Source: Protopterus annectens
Taxonomy: Eukaryota; Chordata; Ceratodontiformes; Protopteridae
Length of the DNA: 64,000 nt
Assembly: GCF_019279795.1 (NCBI RefSeq)
Contig: NC_056743.1
Span: 928,100,081 to 928,164,080, forward strand
Direction of reading: 5' to 3'
The notes beneath the pieces were generated by a model, which saw nothing but the letters and a program-made list of their open reading frames with translations, was not told where the DNA came from and did no database searches. The position numbers were made by a program, and so were the translations under genes. Of the stretch, positions 44,015 to 54,805 are shown piece after piece (position 1 is the stretch's first letter; each line of letters begins with the position of its first letter).

Positions 44015-46964
44015 TTAGTAATGGCTGCCCATGCCCAGGAGGGTTGTGGATGCTATTTCCGGTAAGAATTTATGGTCTCCCATCCACTTGTCCAGGTTCT
44101 TCTTGAATAGTATCATAGAAGTGCTCTGTTTCATGTGAATAGGTAGCCTATTCCAAAGACACAACAGTCGCTGGGAGATAAATCTGTCCCTCCAGCATGT
44201 CCTATTTGACTCGCAGGCCATATTTAAGTCCCTGGAACGAGTATCCCTAATCCCATTTGATTTACAGATATGCAGCAAGTTGATTAGGTTTGGGTCTGAG
44301 ACTGCTATGTAAGCCAGGCATAAGTCTTCCCTAAGAACTCTACATGAGACAAAGTATAATGACAGGGACTATAGTTGGTCTGTGTATGGCACATGCTGGA
44401 GTCCTTTGATGATCTTTGTTAGAAACCTCTGAGATCTCTCCAGTTGCTGCAATTATGGGCCGGATTAGTGCAGAGTACAGAGGGGTTTATAACCTCTTTT
44501 GACCTCGAGGCGATGCCTTTACTAATCAAGTGTGCTATGTATTAAGCATTCCTTACTACATGGTGGTCAAAGTTAAGGTCACAGTCAACTTTTGATCCCA
44601 GGTTCCTTACCACTTTGTGGGTACTTAGGGTATTGTTGATTTGACAGTGTGAAGGGACACTGTGCCAAAGAGAATGATGATGCATTTCTTTACATTCAGT
44701 TTGAAACCATGATTAAGACACCAGTCGTTGGTGTGCATAAGACCCTCCTAGAGTATACTGACATAATTTGCGGATTCAATAACTGCATCCAGTTTGCAGT
44801 GGTCTGTAAACCTGGTCAGCCACAACCCCTTAGTTTTGAACTGAATTTCTGAGAAGTATATACCAAACAGTAGGGGGCCCAGCACTGACCCCTGTGGCAC
44901 TCCACTAGTAACAGGTCTGCTGGTTGATGTGGAGTCACCCACTTTGATAGCGTGTGTCTGGTTTGTGAGCCAGATAGCAACCATTCCTACAATGAAGGGG
45001 CTTACATTCAGCTTGTTAAGTTTATTGGTAATGCCTGAGTGTGGGATTGTGTTGAAAGCCTTTGCCAAGTCAAGGCATGCTGTGAGCACAGATTTGCCCT
45101 CGTCAATGGCCCTGGTCACATTTTTGAAAGAATCCAGATTTAACAGGCAGGATCTGATGAAGCTGAATTGGGTAGGATCCAGGGTTTGGAGATCGCCTAT
45201 GTCTTTATTTATGATGTCCATAATGATACATTCTATGGTCTTACACATGAGGCTGCTCAGGCTTATAGGTCTGTAATTCCCCGGGTCTTTTGCTAGGCCA
45301 CCTTTGTGGAGGTGAGTAACTGCTGCTGCTCTCCAGTCTGGAGAAACAAAGCCTGTGGTTAGACTATGACCGAAAAGGGTACTTAATGACGGTGCTAGTT
45401 CATGTTTTAGCCTGTTTAGAAGACAGCCTGGGAAGCCATCTGGAGTGACGCAGGCTGAATTTTTTGCCTTGGATAAAGCTTTGATGACCTGTCCTTCAGA
45501 TGTGTGTGTGTGGGGGGGCAGATTGGGGAAGGCTTGTGATAGGTTTGGAGGGGAGAAGGGTGTGAAATTTTCGCAAAATCTATCCACTAGCAGGTTTGCC
45601 ATCTCTGTGTACTCAGTGTGTGTGATAAAGTTGATCACTAGTTCTGTACATGCTTGGGTCCTACCTTTTAGGCTACATACATAGCTGTAAAAGGCCTTAT
45701 GGTTATCCTTGACTGTGCTTGCTAAGTTTTTATCAAAGAAGCCCTTAGAGGTTTCCACAAGTTGTCTTATTTGCCAGTTGAGGCTGAGGAGGGTGATTTT
45801 CCATTGTTGGGGCCTTTATTTTCTTGGACAGCATCTTTTTGCATATGTTGTAAAGTTTGTTAATGCTGGATGTCCACTATGGAGGCTTGTTTTTACTTGG
45901 GGCGCTGGCTTTGATTCTTTCTGGTACAGCTGAGTCTATACACTTATGCAAATGACTGTACAGGGCTTTAGTGTAACCTTCGGTGCAGTTACCACTTCCA
46001 GCTGGGGGGGGGGAGCTCAGAATGCATTTAGACCTTCACCTCGGAGGGTATAGTTTGCCTTGGTGAAAATTTTTAGTCTGATTTAACTATTTGTGAGTTT
46101 GTGAGTTCTGGTGTTAGTGTCAACTCGAAGGTGACTGATTTGTGGCCAGATTTAACTAATAAGGGTTCCACAGTTGCCATAGTGCATCTGTTTGTCATGT
46201 TAGTGAGGACTAGATCTAGTACATTTGGTCCTCTTGTTAGGGTATGAACAATTTGTTCCAGGGCATTTGAGTTAAAGTCAAAGAACTTTTGCGCTAGTGA
46301 GTTAGGGCTAGTGTAGATTTTCCAGTTGTTGGTGGGATAACTGAAATCCTCCTTAACCAAAGTGTTCGTAATATTTGAATTGGCTCCAGTTTGGTCAAGT
46401 AGGCTTTGTGCATGTCATTACCCATGGAGGGGGATCTATAACTGGCTATGACATGAATGAAGGTCTTGCTCACTCTAACCTGAACTTGGAGTAACTCTAT
46501 GGAGTTCTCCAGTCTAACTAGACAGGAAGTGAATTTATCTCCAATATAGACAGAAACACCGCCTCCTTTGGTTCATACACATTCATTTTGCGGTCTGAAG
46601 GTGTGAAAGGCATTGCAGCCTTGCAAGGCTGGGGTACTCTCTGAGGCCTTGAACCAGGTTTCTGTGATGCACAGACATTTACATCTTCCAGTGAGAGAAA
46701 TGCTTCCAGGGTGTGCAGTTTTTGGATTAAGCTCCAAGCATTTAGCAGCATGACCCTTATTTTGTTATGATTGGCAAATTTCATGCCTGTAAGTTTGTTT
46801 ATGAGACCTTGCCTAAAAAAGGCACTATGGGGGAGGCAAGAGCCTTTGCCAGCAGCCAAAAGCCTAGAGGTGCCAGTGCAAACCATCTTTGGCAAAGCAG
46901 TGAGGCTTGTCGACCATGGCTTCCCAAGGCTGACAGGAACTTGAGCTCCTTTGAATGATACCAA
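44015..46964 (-). pseudogene. LINE D ORF2: AP endonuclease, RT, C terminus
   Basis: The endonuclease start (46518-46964) reads KIRVMLLNAWSLIQKLHTLE; its end (46073-46360) reads EDFSYPTNNW, TRGPNVLDLVLTNM and SGHKSVTFEL, where the usual SDH is SGH. The RT (44748-45758, 336 codons) has SKAKNSACVTPDGFPGCLL, DPGNYRPISLSSLMCKTIE, CLDLAKAFNTIPHS and VTSGVPQGSVLGPLLFGIYF. The catalytic box is RFTDHCKL, so the usual FADD/FTDD has lost an Asp. The C terminus (44015-44278) ends with LWNRLPIHMKQS. The frames are separated by shifts at about 44748 and 46000. The RT fragment is unusually long and open for this window. Confidence 0.82.
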
Positions 46965-47075
46965 AAACTAAGCCAGTTATGGAAATCAATCATGTCTTGT
47001 TTATACTGTGACATCATTCTAGGTGAGGGTAGTATGCTGCTCAAGGCTGAGGACATACCTGCCTGGGACATGTAC

Positions 47076-47432
47076 TCAAGAGAGCTCAATCACGTCTCTC
47101 TTTATATAGTCCAGTGTGGTACATCTCAGGTCATTCACTCCAACATGAACTATGATGGAGACAATAATACTTGTTTCTGAGATACGCGAGTGCATGCTTT
47201 GATCTGACAAATCCTGGCTCCGGGCAGGCAGCTGACTATGACTTTTTCCTTTTCCAACCTGGTGAGTGGGGCATCTCGTGTGTCTCACTATTGAGTCTCC
47301 AATGACTGGAAAAATTAGTTTTTGAGTGTTACGCCTTATGAGCTTGGTAGGTGAGACACTGGTGTTGCTGTGTGTCATGGGTGCTGTGGGAACTGTGTTA
47401 GTTGTAGCTGTCTTGTGTTTTGGAGGTCTCAA
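47076..47432 (-). pseudogene. LINE D ORF1, SGNH esterase-like domain
   Basis: A 118-codon minus frame contains FPVIGDSIVRHT, the GDS block with the nucleophile Ser of SGNH hydrolases, and IVHVGVNDLRC, the GxND block. Esterase-like ORF1 proteins are known from CR1-group LINEs, so this supports the clade. The C-terminal block with the catalytic Asp/His is not in this frame; 46799-47089 continues in another frame (FHNWLSFWYHSKELKF). Confidence 0.75.
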
Positions 47433-47640
47433 ATGTCTCAGTTTTTTTTTTTCTTTTTTCTTTTAGAGACCCTCTACTTATATCGATTTTTGTGTTACAT
47501 GCGTACTATCTGTATGAGTAGTGGTACTATGTACATGTGTAGTGGTGGTTTGGCTGACAACCTCTTCCGTGTTTCTGTTTTGAGTGAAGAGATCTTGTAT
47601 TCAAGATACTTGGTGTAGATGCATCTCTAGAAGTAAAAGG

Positions 47641-48860
47641 AACTTGCCAATGCTACTAAAACAAACCGTTTAATAAAAAAACAAAGCTTTCAGGTAGAAA
47701 AACCCTTCATCAGTGTTGTACAACATGAGGTAAAACAGTTCACTTACATACAAATAGGTTTCAGCTCACTAGCAGCATTTCTTTGACCATGACAGTGCTA
47801 AGGATGAGGGCTACACTAATGTGCTACAGCTGTATCTAAGGGAAAAACTGTTGAATTAATCTGTCCAGCTATGGCGCACAATTGCTTGGCAGTGTGAGGT
47901 GCTGAGCAACTTGCAAACGAGCAGAAACCTCCTCAAATTCTGGGCTTAAATACCTAAAGCTAAAAATTGAAAAAAACTTTAAAAAGGTTCAAAAGGACCA
48001 ATGAGGATGCTTACTCCAAGCCCTACTCTAACCACCCTTCACCAGACAGGTTCCAATCAGCACAACCCTCTCACTAGAGTGCAGAAAGACCCCTTCCAAT
48101 CCAAGATGGCTTGGAAAACGTGCTCAGAACAAACAGCCACTACAAACAGACCCAGATGCAACAAACTTGTATCTGGACTACTAGCTACCCTAGTTTCATC
48201 GATAACCACAGGAGAATGCTTAACACAGCAGAAAAATAGCAGTGAGACACTAAAAAAATGTTTGAAACTGCAGAAAAGTGGCAAGGAGATTCTAAAAATT
48301 TTTAAACAACTAACAAATCAGTTATTTTAACACTGCTTGGTGGGAAAACCAGAACAAGCAGAACACATTGCTTTGTAACAATGAAGATTTTTGATAATGT
48401 AAACAGCAATAAAATTTGATTTAACAGACACAGTAAGGCAGACAACTGCACTACAACAGTGTAGTTTAGTAAACAGTGCATAAATACAGTATTAAAATAG
48501 GGGGCAGGCAATAAAAAAGTGCAGTAAATAGTATAAATAAGCAAAAAAAAACATACAACTTATGTTTTTTGGGAAGCTCAGACGCATCTAGTCGCCTGGT
48601 ATCTCTGCTCAGAGTTGTGGCTGGTAGTCCAGTTCAGCTCGGTACAAACAAAAAGAAACCTGCTCAAATAGAAGGCTTAAATACCAGAAGCTAAAAACTT
48701 GAAAAAAAATTTTTAAACGGTTCTAAAGGACCAATGAGGATGCTTACTCCAAGCCCTAGACCAACCACCCTTAACTAGACAAGTTCCGATCAACGCAATC
48801 CTGACTAGAGTGCAGAAAGGCCCCTATGCAAACACCCTACTAATTACCATACTAGCTTGG
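47641..48860. repeat. Block with about 200-bp direct repeats
   Basis: Bases about 47905-48095 recur at about 48630-48830, sharing ggaccaatgaggatgcttac and ctagagtgcagaaag(a/g)cccc. Between them lies AT-rich DNA. A hammerhead-like core is at 47688-47730 (minus). The pattern, direct repeats with a ribozyme-like motif, could be the two pseudo-LTRs of a non-autonomous PLE relative or an unclassified LTR-like unit. Confidence 0.5.
47688..47730 (-). ncRNA. Hammerhead-ribozyme-like core motif
   Basis: The minus strand reads CTGATGA (47707-47713), a possible short stem II (agg ... cct, 47692-47706) and GAAA (47688-47691). The 12-base palindrome tgttgtacaaca (47714-47725) could close helix I. Helix III is weak (two pairs at best). 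PLEs and related retroelements are known to carry hammerheads. The match is to the core only and may be coincidence. Confidence 0.3.
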
Positions 48861-48869
48861 AAGTGCTCT

Positions 48870-49735
48870 GGTACAGTTTTTAGTTGAATGAAGAACAGAA
48901 GCAGCTGGTAAAAAGGGGATAATTAGTAGGGTATATAAAATATTGCATGACAAGTATAAGAATCAATAAGAGGATGTTAGAAAAGATTTGGAAGAGAGAC
49001 TGGTAAAGCAATTTACAAAAAAACAATGGGAATACATATGTATGGCTCCCAAGTATGCAACCAAGCCCATAAAGTTTAAAGTCTTTGCTTGGAAGTGATT
49101 GCATATAGTCTTGTACCCCAAGCAGACTCCAAAGAATTTTTCCTAAGCAAATGTTGGAGGTGTGATGGAGAATAAAGAGGTAACTAGGAACATATGTTTT
49201 GGGGGTGTAATGCATTTCCAGATTAAAAAAAAATCCCTATAGACTACTCTGTCAGAAATATTGGGCGAGCAAATGGCTTTAAGTAAATGATTCTTCTGAG
49301 CTGGGATACAGGATATGAATTGCTTAGACAAAGTAAGGCCTTACTAAGTTTAATTCTGTTAGCTGCCAAAAAAGCAATTACTACAAAATGGAGCTCAAAG
49401 TCTACAACAACTGAATCTGAGGTATTGAATATTATAAAAGAGATAAAAGAATTGGAAGAGGGATCTTTAAAAAATGGAATGAACACATTAGAGAGAAGTA
49501 AATGGAAACTGTGGGAACAATACATGCATAACAATGTTTAGAAGTAGTTTAAGGGAAGGCAGGAATTCGACAATTTTTGTAATGTTGGACTGATGATAGT
49601 AGCAAAGAAAATACATGTGATGTATATTGTATTTTAATGGGAAAATGTTAAAATGGTTTGTTTTCTTTTCAATTAATGTATGCTTGCCTATGACTTAAGT
49701 GATAACTTAGTAAAGGTGTTTTAAAAAATGGACTA
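48870..49735 (+). pseudogene. L1 ORF2 C terminus with zinc knuckle, after interruption
   Basis: The plus strand reads VKQFTKKQWEYICMAPKYAT, then KFKVFAWK. A CWRC equivalent (QMLEVC in another frame) and EHMFWGC follow; together these are the CCHC motif near the end of L1 ORF2. The last frame (49287-49541) reads LLSLILLAAKKAITTKWSSK and SKWKLWEQYMHNNV. It continues from the RT part ending near 43990. It ends near 49735 where a DIRS terminal repeat starts. Confidence 0.72.
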
Positions 49736-49736
49736 T

Positions 49737-49988
49737 ACAGGAACCTTCAGATTCCAGGTTTCAGCCTCTGATATTTTTCTGTTTCTGCCTCTATATCCAT
49801 TAGCCAATAAGGCAGCAAACTTGATCTGAGGAAGCTGGGGAAGGTGTAGAGCATTATGGGTAGAGGGAGGAGTTCGAGACTAGGATCCAAGTCTGAAAAA
49901 TGCGGCTGAGTTGGATCCATGACCCATCAATGAGGCAAAATAAAAATGGACAACACAGATGCTGCGTTATGGTCAGTACATAACTTAC
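49737..49988 (-). repeat. Isolated DIRS terminal repeat, copy 2/3 family
   Basis: On the minus strand this reads aagttatgtactgaccataa, then catctgtgttgtccattttt and ctacccataatgct, aligning with the left terminal repeats at 7391 and 35737. No gag, RT or YR is attached. It is a truncated or solo end of a further DIRS insertion. Confidence 0.78.
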
Positions 49989-49989
49989 A

Positions 49990-50387
49990 ATTTAATATTG
50001 TTCATAGTATTTAAGCCGAGTAACATATCTACCCTAAAATAATTAATCCATTTGTATTCGGCTAGTTCCATAATATTTACAATGTCATCCCCACATTTAT
50101 TTAGAGACACTCTCTGCAGCACTCTAAATTTAAAGCATGTTATTTCCCCATTTCAGATATATGTTTGTAAAGTGCATTAGTTTCTAAACCCCTTTGGATT
50201 TTTGGTAAGTGTGAGCATATCCCTTCTTTCAATTTTTGATTAGTCTTTCCTATATAAAAAATGATTACAGCAAATACAATTAGCAAGGTATATTCACATT
50301 TTCTGTGTGGCATGTTACTGCTGCATTAAAGATAAAGTTGTTCTTAGTAACATGATGTACAAAATTAATATCTTGATTTATGAAAAG
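49990..50387 (-). pseudogene. PLE 3, GIY-YIG part (left of DIRS copy 4)
   Basis: Minus-strand reading: INFVHHVTKNNFIFNAAVTC, then HTENVNI, ERLIKN (usual GKTxRxLK), FRVLQRVSLNKCGDDIVNIM and ELAEYKWINYFRVDMLLGLN. These fit the GIY-YIG domain and its C-terminal segment in PLEs, including the His/Cys-rich lead-in. The catalytic Tyr region is damaged. The 5' part of the same element continues at 61379, on the far side of DIRS copies 4 and 5. Confidence 0.72.
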
Positions 50388-50800
50388 AATAGTTGTGTCA
50401 AGTCTTACCATAACCATAGATGTCCTTTTCTTCTACGTTGCAGTATTCTTTACATATGGGTTGTATTCCTACCAATGTCCAGCCTGGATACAAAAGCTTA
50501 AAGCCACTGCCTGTACGTGGGACATCGCACGAAGGCACAGACAACATTGGCCAAAAAAGGGAAGTTCTCACATACAATCTTTAGAATACGTTAGCCCCAT
50601 AAGGAAAGGAAATCCAAAGGGAGCCTAAAGGATAGTCATCCTAGGAAAGAACAAGTTGTAGGGGGAAGGCGGGTGGGCTAGAATACTGTAATATAGAAGA
50701 GAAGGACCTCTATTGGTTATGGTGCGACTTTACACAACTATTCTATGTCCTACTATTCAACGTTGCAGGATTCCTTACATATGGGAGAGTGCAAAAGCTC
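50388..50800. repeat. Left terminal repeat and internal complementary region, DIRS copy 4
   Basis: Terminal repeat from gaatagttgtgtcaagtctt to about 50620; its inverted partner is 61150-61378. Internal complementary region about 50685-50800, containing the complement of the left end (tagaagagaaggacctctat) followed by the complement of the right end (tatgtcctactattcaacgt). Confidence 0.8.
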
Positions 50801-50849
50801 AAAGGGAATCTGGGGGTGGGGGGTGGGATGGAAAACTAAGAAGCAGCAT

Positions 50850-51960
50850 TTTCAACAAACCCGTGCAGAATTGCCCTGGCAAATCCTACCCTGGATCTGG
50901 AGATAGTGGCCAACTTGTAATGCTTTGTAAATGTATGAACAGATGACAGCCTCCAAAAGGTGGCTCTATTTGATAGAGGCACTGGAAACTAATGTCGGGT
51001 GCCATGATGCCAGGGCACATTTATAGGCTAAGCTTGTAAAGGCTCCAAGGCCATTAGCCTGTTACACACCTATGAACCCAGATGAAGTGGACATCCAGGC
51101 CTTTGAAGAAAGCCCCTGAGGAGGCAACTGATCTGGTGGAGTGGGCCTTAACGGAAGATAAGGATTTCCCATGAAAACCATATTAAAAGACAACAGCCTT
51201 AGAGATCCATGTAGAGACAGTTTGGAAAAAGGAAAACCCAGAGCTCGGGGATAAAAGGACACAAAGTTGATCAGACTTCCTAACATACTTAGTTTTGTTA
51301 AGATAAAATCTGAGCTGTGTACATCCAAGGAATGCAGAATCCTCTCACTAGGGGACTGATCACTCATTTACCACTTTGGGTATAAATACTGGATTAGTTC
51401 TCAAAGATGCTCTGTCCCTGTGGAAAACAAAAAAAGGGGGGGTGAAGCCATCAACACCTGAATTTCAGAGACCCTCCTAGCAGAGATTAAGGCTATTAGG
51501 AGTACTGTCTTCCATATACCAAACTTTAGAGAAGCAGAGGCTGCTGGCTCAAAAGGGACCTAAGTAAGCTTCTCTAATGCATAGTTAAGATCTCAGGGAG
51601 AAGGAACTGGTTTCCTAGAAGGTTTTATAAGATGCCTTTAAGAAAAAGCTTAACCTCTATCCTGGAAGCTAAGGGGGGAGTTAATGGCAAGTAAGCAGAC
51701 AAGGCAGAACAGTGGACTTTGACTGAGGAATAGGAAAGACCACTGTTAAGCAACTCACACAGGTAAGAAAACACTAATGGAATATCCGCAAAGAAAGGAT
51801 CCTCTTTTCTTTTTTGGCACAAGAAAGACATTCATTTCCACTTGGAAATGTAAGACTTTCTAGTATTGGGTTTCCTGGCCTCCTGCAAAACCTGAAGCAC
51901 ATCCTTAGAAAACAGGTGCCTGAAAGGGATCAAAAGTTGATTGTCCACAAGCTCATTTGC
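50850..51960 (-). pseudogene. Tyrosine recombinase of DIRS copy 4, heavily decayed
   Basis: Recognisable pieces only: ERILHSLDVHS (51340), parallel to the HSLDIHRQL segment of copy 1; the SARRVSE region, now read as RRVSEIQVL near 51470; LSYSSVKVHCSALSAY (51625-51831), parallel to the helix before the catalytic domain; and the N-terminal region near 51840. A short repeat (51015-51078) interrupts the C-terminal end. No long frame remains. Confidence 0.65.
51015..51078 (+). repeat. Short dispersed SINE-like repeat, copy c
   Basis: Shares aggctaagcttgtaaaggct, ccattagcctgtta and cacctatgaaccc with the copies at 8530 (minus) and 41925 (plus). It lies inside the YR region of DIRS copy 4. Confidence 0.5.
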
Positions 51961-53000
51961 AGAGTTGACAGATGTGGGTTATCAAGGACCCCTTGTCCTG
52001 AGTCAGTAGGTTCACCCAGTGAGGTAACTTGTAATGATGGCCCTTGGATAATTACAGAAGAAGAGGTAACCAGTGCTGTCTTGGTCAAAAGGGGGTCAAC
52101 TAGCAAGATTTTTTTTTCCTGTAGAATTTTCAACAGGACTTTCTGAATTGGAGGGAAGGGGGGAATGCATAAAGAAACACACCCTTCCAAGAAAAGGATA
52201 GAACGTCCACCTTCCAAGCCTAAGGGTGAGGAACCCTGGCACAAAAAAGGAAGCTGTCTGCTCAAAGGGGAGGCAAAGAGGTCTAATTCTGGAGTACCGC
52301 ACCTGTGAACTAGATTCAGGAACACATCCCAGTGAAGCATCAACTCGTGGGATTATGTCATGGATCTGCTTAATGCATCTGCCACCAAATTCTGAGCAGA
52401 GGGGAGGTACACAGCATGCACTGTCACTTTGTAATGAATAGCCAATTCCCATGTTTTGGTGGTTAGGTAACAAAAAAGGTAAGACTTGTGCCCCCTGCTT
52501 GTTTATGTACCAAAGAACAGTAGTATCGTCTAAGAATCCTGAGGGGTCCTAGCAAGAAAAGAGGATGAAAAGTCTGCAAGGGTAGAATCAGAGCCTTCAT
52601 CTCTCTGATGTTGATGTGCTCCCTCTTTTGAGAGGGGGGGGCAAAGGTCCTGCACCTTCCTGCAAGCAAAGGTAGCTCCCCAACCTATGTCTGAAGCATC
52701 TGTGAAAAGCTGCTGAGATATCAAAAGTGGCAGGCCAGGGTTCTGACTGAGTTGCAGCATTCACCAATGTAGCTCTGTTTTCAGGCAGGGTAGAAGAGGG
52801 ATCAAGACATCTAACGGATGAGCAGGTTGGGACCATACTGTCTTTAGAAACCATTGGAACTTTTTCATTTGTAATTTTGCAAAAGGCAACATGGGGGATG
52901 TGGAGGCCATGAACCCCAGCAGTCTCAGAAACTCCATGGCTGTGACGGAAGAAAGGGGCAGAAGAGACTCCATGTATGCTATGAGAGGAATTGCATTTTC
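51930..53000 (-). pseudogene. RNase H and methyltransferase-like domain, DIRS copy 4
   Basis: The frame 51930-52343 reads DVFLNLVHRCGTPELDLFAS, then CVSLCIPPFPPIQKVLLKIL and DPLLTKTALV, the methyltransferase-like domain with altered APxW motif. RNase H pieces are FTDASDIGWGATFACRKVQD (52530-52760), EHINIREMKALIL and the later YYCSLVHKQAGGT (52463-52669), in shifting frames. Order and length match copy 5. Confidence 0.75.
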
Positions 53001-53840
53001 TGAAGGAAGGAAAACTATCAAGTCTGTCAAGAACATGCACCCCAGGAATATGAGATCCTGACTTGGCTTTAGACTTGATTTTTTGAAATGTATTGAGAAT
53101 CCTAGGCCCTGCAGAAAAGGAATAGCTAGGTCCAGGTGTTGGAGTAACAGGTCTGGACTGCTGGCCAGAAAAAGCAGATCATCCAATCAGGGGTAAGCTT
53201 GCAGCCCTTTCAGCCTCAGATAGGATATGGCTGAGGCTAGGCAGTTTGTGAATACTCTTGGAGCAGTGGAAAGACCAAAAGGCAAGGCAGAAAAGTGAAA
53301 GAGAAACGCAAGAACTTCCTGAATTGTGGGTGAATAGGGATATGTAGATAAGCATCCTTGCAATCCAGAGAGGCTAGGAAGGCTTGAGGGGAAACCAATG
53401 GAAAAAAGAGATAGTATCCTGAAAGAAGGCACCACCAGGAAAGTGTTCAATAGGGAAAAGTCTAGAATAGGTCTCCGAGCACCGTCTTTTCTTGGGACAA
53501 GAAACATTCTGGAATAAAACCCCTTTCCCTGCTGGTCTGGAGGAACAGCCTGAATGGTGCCTTGGTTGGAAACTTGAGCAAGTAACAGAGGAAACAGATG
53601 CAATTGACTGGGGGAAGCTAAGGTATCCCCTGAAAGGGAGGAAGAGTTTTCCAAGTCATAAAGTATACTTTTTTGGATAACTGAAATGACCCCGAAGTCC
53701 TGAGCGATTTCCATCAAAGCTGAGAGGGAAAGAGAAAAACTAAGAGACAAAGGAGTATGACTTAGAAGAGGGAGCTGAACATCACAGAGAACTTTGCCTA
53801 GGCTGAAAGAGCTGCTTAGGGAAAGGAGCCGAAGCAACTG
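52761..53840 (-). pseudogene. Reverse transcriptase of DIRS copy 4, stop in active site
   Basis: The frame 53187-53837 carries MFLVPRKDGARRPILDFSLL, the altered first-Asp region and FSALPFGLSTAPRVFTNCLA. It then stops at GLQAYP, where TGA replaces the Tyr of YLDD. The frame resumes with LDDLLF at 53186 and continues to 52761 (FLGCMFLTDL and the thumb). One nonsense codon thus falls exactly in the catalytic box; the rest of the RT is fairly well kept. Confidence 0.82.
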
Positions 53841-54805
53841 CCTTAGACTGTGGGGGTCCTTCTGGAAGACTTACCTGGCCTAGTAGCTTGAGTAGAAGAG
53901 GAGGAACGAGCAGGTTTCCTGACAAAGGTAGTCTTGGCAGGGAAATTCCTATGGAATTTAGGGAATGGGGAAATGAGTGTTTTCAATCTTGGAGCTCTTT
54001 ACATTTTTCCTTCAGAGATTTCAAGAGTTCTGCAGCTGTCCAAAGGGGCATCTTGCAATTTGGCCTTAATGTCATCAGGGACTGCCTGGAGACATAGCCA
54101 GGAATGCTTCCTAAGAACAGAAGCAGAAGCAGAAGCTGCTGCCCTAGAAGATGTCTCTACTACATCATAACTACATTTGATTGAATGTCTAGCTACGTGG
54201 GAGGAAGCAGACGAAAGAGTCAGTGACTTAGCCTCTGAGTCGGTAATTGGAAAAGAGCCTGGGAAGCTTGAGAAAGCACAGCCATGGCATACCTAGACAT
54301 ATGTGTCTGGTAATTAATAGCTCTGACAGCCAAGGTGGAAGAAGTACAGACCATTCTTCCCTAACCTTTCCAAAGTTTTACTTTCCTTGTCAGAAGAAGC
54401 AACTTTGTAGGAGATACCCTGGAAGATTTGTCAGAAGTAATGCAGACTACAGCTGTATCAGCCAAAGGGCATTTAAAAAAAAAACTTACAATCCTCAGGG
54501 ATGTTATAAAAATGGTCAGGCCTTTTGGGGGCAAGTGTTTAGGAGTCTGGAATTTTAGAGGCAGATGCAAAGGCATCTAAGAAAGCTGGGAGTCCTGAAG
54601 GGACTGCTGAAGGAGCAGGGGCCTCCAACTGGAGAAGATCCTAATACCTTCTTTACTCCTCTGAAATTTGGGAAGCATCCCACTTAAAGAATTCCCTCAT
54701 TTTATTTACATTTCCCCAAAGGAAAGCTCTTCTATGGGGGAATCTCCCCATTAGACTCTTTTCTCTGGAGTATGCTAAACAGTCATCATCTGAAGAGTCC
54801 TGAAA
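53840..54805 (-). pseudogene. Gag-like ORF1 of DIRS copy 4, left part
   Basis: Low-coding, frameshifted gag sequence. The order matches copy 5 at 58140-59250, including the TSAT(L)A.RA helix near 54330 and the acidic Ser/Glu-rich segment at 54760-54800. It is interrupted at about 54805 by DIRS copy 5 and resumes at 60336. Confidence 0.65.

Larger units (their letters stand above)
44010..47640 (-). mobile_element. CR1-type LINE D, nearly full length, with esterase-like ORF1
   Basis: On the minus strand the order is ORF1 (47432 to about 46800), endonuclease (46964-46073), RT (45758-44748) and C terminus (44278-44015). This is the two-ORF layout of CR1-group LINEs. It is inserted in the L1. The 5' boundary is uncertain because the sequence right of 47440 is a T-rich run followed by unassigned DNA. 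Confidence 0.8.
41740..49735 (+). mobile_element. L1-type LINE (plus), 5' truncated, split by several insertions
   Basis: The parts in order are endonuclease (41786-42270), RT (about 42730-43990) and the ORF2 C terminus with zinc knuckle (about 48870-49541). Between them lie a short SINE-like repeat (41925-42056), LINE E (42360-42720), LINE D (44010-47640) and a direct-repeat block (47641-48860). The early RT motifs (FRPISL and DxxKAFD) are missing, so a deletion accompanies the insertion at about 42300-42730. Coding is degraded but the clade is clear. Confidence 0.75.
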
